Below, in pieces: positions 57,990 through 64,000 of a DNA stretch of 64,000 bases. Positions within the stretch are counted from its first letter, which is position 1. Each line of letters starts with the position of its first letter. This DNA comes from Lateolabrax maculatus. Lineage: Eukaryota; Chordata; Actinopteri; Acropomatiformes; Lateolabracidae. The stretch covers positions 18,435,501 to 18,499,500 of the forward strand of contig CM062210.1 of the NCBI GenBank assembly GCA_031216445.1, given 5' to 3'. Position numbers and translations under genes: made by a program. The notes below the pieces were generated by a model. It had not been told where the DNA came from. It made no database searches and saw only the letters and a list, made by a program, of their open reading frames with translations.

Positions 57990-59670
57990 CGATCATGCAT
58001 GATTCGATTAACATTATCAATAATAATACATAAAAATATTGTGGTAGGCTATTTCTACATATGTTTCACTTTTATTTTAGTGGAAACCTCGGACAGTTTC
58101 CGGCCCTGCTCTTCCTCTCACCGTGCTCTCCTCCCCAGTTTAACCCCTCAGCTCCTGGACAGAGTTAGGCCCACTGAGGTGAAGCTACTGTAGCTGAGGG
58201 GTGTGAGGGGACTGTGCTGTGTGGAGGAGTTCTGTCAACAGTTACTAACGTCTGGCCAACACCTGTGATGAGCGTCACAGGCCTATAATGTTCCTATGAT
58301 GAACTTTATATTATCTTTATCTCCTCTTTAATGCGCTGTGATATTCTGTAACTATAGGAAAGTATGTTTTTCTGAATGAATGAAAAACACTTTTTCCCCC
58401 CTATTTATCAGTCCTCAGTCATCATAGCGGTAGCTTGAATGAACTGTACGTTGTTTTCTGGTTATTTGAATGTGGCCTGTATGACACACCTTGTTCAGAG
58501 TCCTCAGGCTTCCAGTCCTTCAGCCTGTAAGCGCTCCACCAAGCTCTGCCGTCCATCCTCACTCCCTCAGCTGCATGGGGAGGTGAAGCTCTAACCCTAC
58601 ACCACCCTGCAGCCTCTACGCTCCACAGAACCATGTAACACAGCCTGACGGGACGCAACGAGACAGGATTTTCGAAGGTTTAAGATATGATGGAGTGGAG
58701 CTACTTTGCATTCTGCAGCAGGGATCAGAAGCCTTTCGAGGGAGGAGAGGATTTGAATCACGGCTGGGTCCGCTGTGAGCTGCGCTCCTCCACACATCAT
58801 CTTCCTCTGGGTTAAACAGAGCGGACACGACACCTCACACACTGTGGCCTCGCTGAGTTTTGCCACAGCAGTTGATTTAGTAGATATTGACCTGAACTGA
58901 TCTTTTACATCTATGAGTATGTCCAATAATACACAGAACAATGCCTGTGTTAACTGCAACTGGACCGGAAAAAGATTTTTTGTCTCTTTCTCTTCTTCTT
59001 TAATCTAACACTTTGTATATCCATTGTACAGTGACCTGCAGCCATTGTTGGAGCTGCCACTCACCCTCACATCTTACTTTAATTAGGTTATGTTCAGCTT
59101 CAGGAAACCCTCTTCTACACATTTATTAACATTTTTGACACAGAAAGTTTTTTTTTTTTTGTATTATCAACACTGTTTTTTCTTATCTTTATACTGCATT
59201 GATATCTTTTACTTTGTAGTGAGTTACTGAGCTGCTGCTTCTGTCTGGCCTTCACCATGCAAAAGATGTGACAGGCACAGTGAGTGTTAGATGCCAAACT
59301 CGCACCACATGGGCGGTTCTGGGAGAGAGCATTTGTGTTTGTGTATATGGGTTAGTTCATTTTGCAAGCCTAGTCTGTCTGGGGTTTATTTCACTGTAAA
59401 ACATCATACAGGAGTTAAGTGGGATCCACAAATCATATATCATTAACTTAATTTCAAATCCCGCACCCTTCTGTCCACCTGCTCGGGCCCTAACACATAC
59501 TTCTACCCTACAGGACCCCCGCTGGCCTGCAGCTGATGGGACTATCAGCAGAATTTCAATGGATGGAAAAAGCTGAACGTCAAAGCTTAGATCAATATGA
59601 GTGCAGGCATACAATATTACAGTGTAGTGCACACATCGCTTAACTGTTACTGTTGTCCACAGTGGTGCTG

Positions 59671-59712
59671 CTGCTGCTGATGATGATGATGAGGATGAGG
59701 ATGATGCTGATG
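59671..59712. repeat. GCT/GAT triplet repeat
   Basis: Imperfect GCT then GAT and GAG triplets; it creates a spurious Leu/Met-rich frame. Confidence 0.9.
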
Positions 59713-60492
59713 AGAATCAATGAGAAAATGTCTTTGTGCCTTTCAATCTTTGTCTCACGTGCACATTTGCACAGTTTCGACACACGCCAGGTCGCACTGT
59801 CACCATCCAGCCTCTCCTATCGATCCGGTCAACAAAGCACAGGGCAAACAGAAGGGAGGCAGGCAGTACTTTGGACTGAAAGATTGTGCAGAGAAAGTGG
59901 TGCAAGAGGTCAAAGGTCAGTGGGAACCAGAGCTCACGGGTGTTTTGGCAGAATGTGCGGTTGTGCATTTCCTTCGCTATAATCAAAGATACCAGCAGCT
60001 GAAGCCTTGTTTTGGACCCTGGATTATTTGGTAACAGGATTCAGGTTGAGGGTGTTTTTGCAATCAGCAATACAGAACTTCCTCTTTAAGTTACATCAAC
60101 TTATAAATAAGCCTAGAGCAACTATTAGCTTTAAAGAGCAGTGAAGAGGCTACTGTTGTCTGCACCATACATGATGCGTGCCTCTTCAGTAATGTTGATG
60201 ATAATGGTAATGTGTAGGGCCAACAGGACTGAACTACAAATTCTGTAAACATGAGAGGCATCATGCTCTGACACAGCCTCTGCTCTCCTTCTGTTTCTCC
60301 GCCATGGTCACGCTCTAATTGAATCAGATGTTGGTATGGTTTGTTTGTGTGAGACAGAGCATGTGACCAGTCGGGTCAGTCCTGCCGGTGCTGGGTAGCT
60401 GATTGTCCAGTCAGACAGCAGGGGAGGGAGGCGCAGACGGGGCAGGAGGAGGCCGACACCTCCCGCAGCAGAGGGGCTGCATGATAACCTGC

Positions 60493-60496
<4 letters not shown>

Positions 60497-60538
<42 letters not shown>
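60497..60538. repeat. (GA)n microsatellite
   Basis: About 21 GA units. Confidence 0.97.
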
Positions 60539-60540
<2 letters not shown>

Positions 60541-61379
60541 TAGTACAGGCGGGTAAACGTATCGCTGTGTTGACATGCATTTGGAAGGACACCCCCCCCT
60601 ACTCCCCTCCCGAGGGTCACCTGATGCAGAAATGTGCCCGTGCTTGATTTGGCTCAGAGATAAATTTCTGTGTGAGTGGCTGCCATCAAGCTGCAGCATG
60701 AAGCTGATTTCAAGGGGAGGCAAGGCTGCCCTCTGGTGGATAACTAATGTGACTACTGGTCTGCACATTCACCACTTGCATGGTTGCATGTCAGTGCAAG
60801 CAGTTCAGTTGAGGAGTTATTGTTTCATAGTAATAATTTTAGAGGCAAAGATAAAGAAGCCAAGATTAGAGGAACGTCCCATTAAATAAACCCAATTTTT
60901 CGTATTAGAAATTAGTTTTTTTTTCTTAATTCTTTCACGACCCCTTGTATGGGTCCTGATCCCAAGGTTCAGACAATCTTCTTTACACATCTTAAAGATA
61001 GGCATGTCAGTCTAAACTGTTCCATCTCAAATTGATGAGGAAGCGATGAGATCAGGGCTGGATCATTTAACTATGGGTGCCTTGGGACAAAAGTGAGCTG
61101 TTGCCCCCGTTTAACCCAGATCCAAACATTATTTACACCAAGGCCACGTTGGTAGGAACATGGTGTCAAATGAGCTGATTTAGAGTAGAGTTTGCCAAAT
61201 GTCACACAAAATGAGAGGGCCAAAGTGAACTGCCTGTCAGGATTCAAATTTGTTGAGGAATTATGAAAAAATACCTGATAGATTAGGGCAACTTGGGGAC
61301 TTTTCCTGTTGTATTCATAATAGAAGAAATACCATGTGTAGCACTAGTGGTGTCGTCCTATTCCAATGGTGGTCTGCTG

Positions 61380-61455
61380 CTTCGGCTCGGACTGAAATAT
61401 CTTGACAGATATTGGTTGGATTGCCATGAAATTTGGTACAAATATCCGTGATTTA
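61380..61455 (+). mobile_element. Teleost interspersed repeat fragment
   Basis: ACTGAAATATCTTGACAGAT followed by TTGGATTGCCATGAAATTTG and GTACAAATAT matches a repeat I recall as very common in percomorph genomes. Only one monomer-like part is present. Confidence 0.55.
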
Positions 61456-61903
61456 GCTTAAGTCTTCACAGCTTCACAGAGCAGCTGACGTGACTGTAGA
61501 CTCGTTTGACACAGATCAACAGCAGAAATGAATCGACATTTAATTTAAACCATGTCTTGCCATCAGTGCAATGTGATATCCATCATAGCCTTAGTTAGGC
61601 CACAAGCCCCGATGGCGTACACTAACACCTTTGAAACATAAATATCAGACAAAGACAAAAGGTGTTTCTTTAAGTAAATCTTTTGCTCAGCCAGTGTGAC
61701 TAGAAACAGAACAGACAACTTCAGGTTTATTTCAGCACTTTTAATAATTACTCAGAGAGGCACAAATACAATTTACAGGGCTACCTTCCTCTATATGTGC
61801 GCCCACAAGTGACTTCCTGTTCCAGCCTCTGAGGCCTGCCAGCTGAGCCGAACGACAGCAGAAACACAAACAGCCACACCTCACAACCGTACGCACAGGA
61901 GCA

Positions 61904-61906
<3 letters not shown>

Positions 61907-61938
<32 letters not shown>

Positions 61939-61944
61939 GCACAC
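61907..61944. repeat. (CA)n microsatellite
   Basis: About 17 CA units followed by CG-containing variants. Confidence 0.96.
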
Positions 61945-64000
61945 AATTCTGCTGGTCCTCTCACATAGCAGAGGCTTTTTTCCTTTCATGAATCCATATG
62001 TAACATCAGTTCTGAAAGAGAGATGTGACTGATCAGGTTTGTATATCTTCAGCCGAGCCTCAGTGACACCTTGAGGTAGATAACATTCTCCATACACCTC
62101 AAACATTAGAGCTGTGAAACACACACTGCTGAAACACACAATCCTATTTACCTCCAGAAACCTTTTTCTTTTTTATTTAGCATCTTCTGTTTAGGGTTTC
62201 AGGTATTTCATGTTTTTCTTTATGCACAGCTACTGCTACTGAGCTCAGTAACCAAATTAAAAACAAAAAAAACTTTAATAATTTATCTTTACAACTTTTA
62301 ATGTTTCAAATTTCTTAAAACTAGATCTTTTAAAGTTTATTTATACAGAATTCTGTTTTATCTTTGGTGGATAAAATATAAAACTGAATAAGGAAACTGA
62401 AAAAGTTTGAACTTCATATAGTGACAGAGTTATTTAAACCATTCATTTGTACCCTGGTTGCTTCACTCAAGTTTCTAAATACTTTCAGTCCAGGGTGCCA
62501 CTATATCTTGAGGGGGGGTTTCACTCCTGTGTTGTGCATGTTGTGTTTCTGGTTGGTCGGAACAAAACGCAAAGACTTGACAAAGTGCTGCCACCTTTAC
62601 ACATACCGCCTCTCTCTGCCTCCTTCCATAAAAATCACACTGAAAATTAACACTTAAAGTAACAGAAGGTCAGTTATAATGTAACAAACACTACAGAGAG
62701 CATAACTATATAGTTACACAGGCATACTTCAACAACTGAACAAAACACAATAAAACACAGGTGTTGCATAACTGACAATCAGAAGTTCTCATTCCCCTGC
62801 AAAGAACTGCAGGGAAATACGACTTTCTGCTTTACAAAATACTGTACACCTAATTTGAAATAGAAACTGTGGAAGTACAGATGAGAAAGGGTTTTCCTTC
62901 TTTCCTCTGACACAAAGGTCATTCATTCTGCAACATTTAGCCATTGCTAGATGGTTTGAAATGCCCTGGAAGTCGCACTTTGTTGCATTTTCTCAATTAT
63001 TCATATGCAGAATTTGAAAAGAATTCTGGCAGGAGTGACGGGCTCTATAGAGCTATCATAAAATATATATATTATTGTGCTTTTCATTTTTTAGTGTTTC
63101 CAAAGATTAAAGATTGTCAATGTTAAAAGCAGTAGCTACTGTATGGCCATGCTCTAAGATGCATACATTATACTTCCACAGTTTCTTTTGTAGTCATTTT
63201 GGCACTTTTTCTCCTACACATGTTCATTACAATTCCTCTACTCAGTCTGGGACTCAAAGCCTAAAGATTTGTGTTTGGTAAAATATTATAAAAACAACAT
63301 TGAAACTTGAGTATTAATTAGCATGGAATTACTTGCTGCCTGCTTCCTTATGTCAGTAGACGAAGGTAGTGGTGTACTGACCAGTACAAAGTGTCACTGT
63401 AGGCGATGGAACCAGGGGAGAGTACATAATGAAGTAAGTGCTGAAAGACCGGTAGTGCAAAGTCAGCAGTGCTGTTACTACGTTGATATGGGAAGAATTA
63501 TACAAATTAATTTGCCCATTTTTTAAATGCCAATAATTCTGAAGGCAAATTCAAGATTTAGTGTGCAAACCAATTAGCAAATGTAGTATTTCATAAATCT
63601 ACTGAATGCTGTCAAACAGCCCTTTATTTAAAAATGTTTAGTTATTCCCAACTGAGCACTACTTCAGACACCATAAATATATGTATACATTTAATGCATT
63701 TAATATGTAATTCTATAAAGCTTACAAAGGGCCCTAGAATATTAACTATGGCTATTTTCCCTATTAAAACAACAGCATTCTTTGACAGTGCGAAATGTTG
63801 ACCAACGGTCAAGTATCAGTACCCAATATCTGAATTGCTCCCACCTAAAGGAAGGTCTGGTAAACTTTTAACATCCTCCCGGCCAGACTTACACTAAATT
63901 GTTGAAAAGGCCAACAGCCACGGAGCACTACAACTACCAGTGCTGCTTTAAGGAGGACCTCTCAACTACAGACTGCAACCCTCACAAGGATGTTTCCACA

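Larger units (their letters stand above)
57621..64000. other. DNA upstream of gfod1, no recognised gene
   Basis: Apart from the listed repeats I see no supported gene. The part from 61.7 kb to the end is AT-rich and has a minus-strand AATAAA at 61726-61731. It could be the 3' UTR of another minus-strand gene beyond the window, but nothing coding confirms this. Confidence 0.5.

Noticed and set aside
58597..58959. 120-codon minus-strand frame upstream of gfod1
   Set aside because: The composition looks protein-like, but I recognise no family, there is no start context or splice support, and other frames overlap it equally well.
61741..62139. 132-codon minus-strand frame with Cys-Val repeats
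   Set aside because: The middle is the CA microsatellite; the flanks have no recognisable domain or conserved motif.
1..64000. CRISPR array, operon, phage or prokaryotic defence system
   Set aside because: The window is spliced vertebrate nuclear DNA; no regular repeat-spacer array or prokaryotic gene is present.

Overview
The window is nuclear DNA from a vertebrate, almost certainly a ray-finned (teleost) fish. It holds spliced genes with GT/AG introns, CpG-rich 5' ends, many CA and GA microsatellites, and interspersed repeats whose sequences I recognise from memory as teleost-type. The proteins read as close relatives of human ARHGAP12, KIF5B and GFOD1. The introns are short (kif5b coding exons span only 14 kb), as is common in fish. 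I see no operon, CRISPR array, rRNA gene or intact transposon.

Layout. All three genes run on the minus strand, head to tail. (1) 1-7.6 kb: the 5' part of arhgap12, a Rho GTPase-activating protein. One coding exon (3846-4523) carries the N-terminal SH3 domain. A non-coding first exon probably lies in a CpG island near 7.3-7.6 kb, and the rest of the gene lies beyond position 1. (2) 7.6-10.0 kb: spacer and the unresolved kif5b 3' UTR. (3) 10,021-24,038: a complete kif5b (kinesin-1 heavy chain) in 26 coding exons. All splice phases close, giving a predicted 956 residues from start to stop. (4) 24.0-26.1 kb: kif5b promoter and spacer. (5) 26.1-56.9 kb: gfod1, a Gfo/Idh/MocA-family protein. It has a likely 6 kb 3' UTR, three coding exons (395 residues) and a 23 kb first intron holding repeats and possible regulatory DNA. 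(6) 57-64 kb: gfod1 promoter and upstream DNA with microsatellites, a retro/DNA-repeat fragment and no recognised gene.

Function. kif5b is the motor subunit for plus-end transport on microtubules, arhgap12 switches off Rac/Rho-type GTPases, and gfod1 is a Rossmann-fold protein of uncertain activity. Nothing in the sequence links the three as one pathway. KIF5B and ARHGAP12 are also neighbours in the same order and orientation in human (chromosome 10p), whereas human GFOD1 is on chromosome 6, so the gfod1-kif5b junction is the notable piece of gene order. I found no new multi-gene system. The most useful leads are the degenerate catalytic motif of gfod1, non-consensus residues in the kinesin motor, a CA repeat abutting a kif5b splice donor, a 25-bp hairpin in the gfod1 intron, and two ways of ending kif5b.
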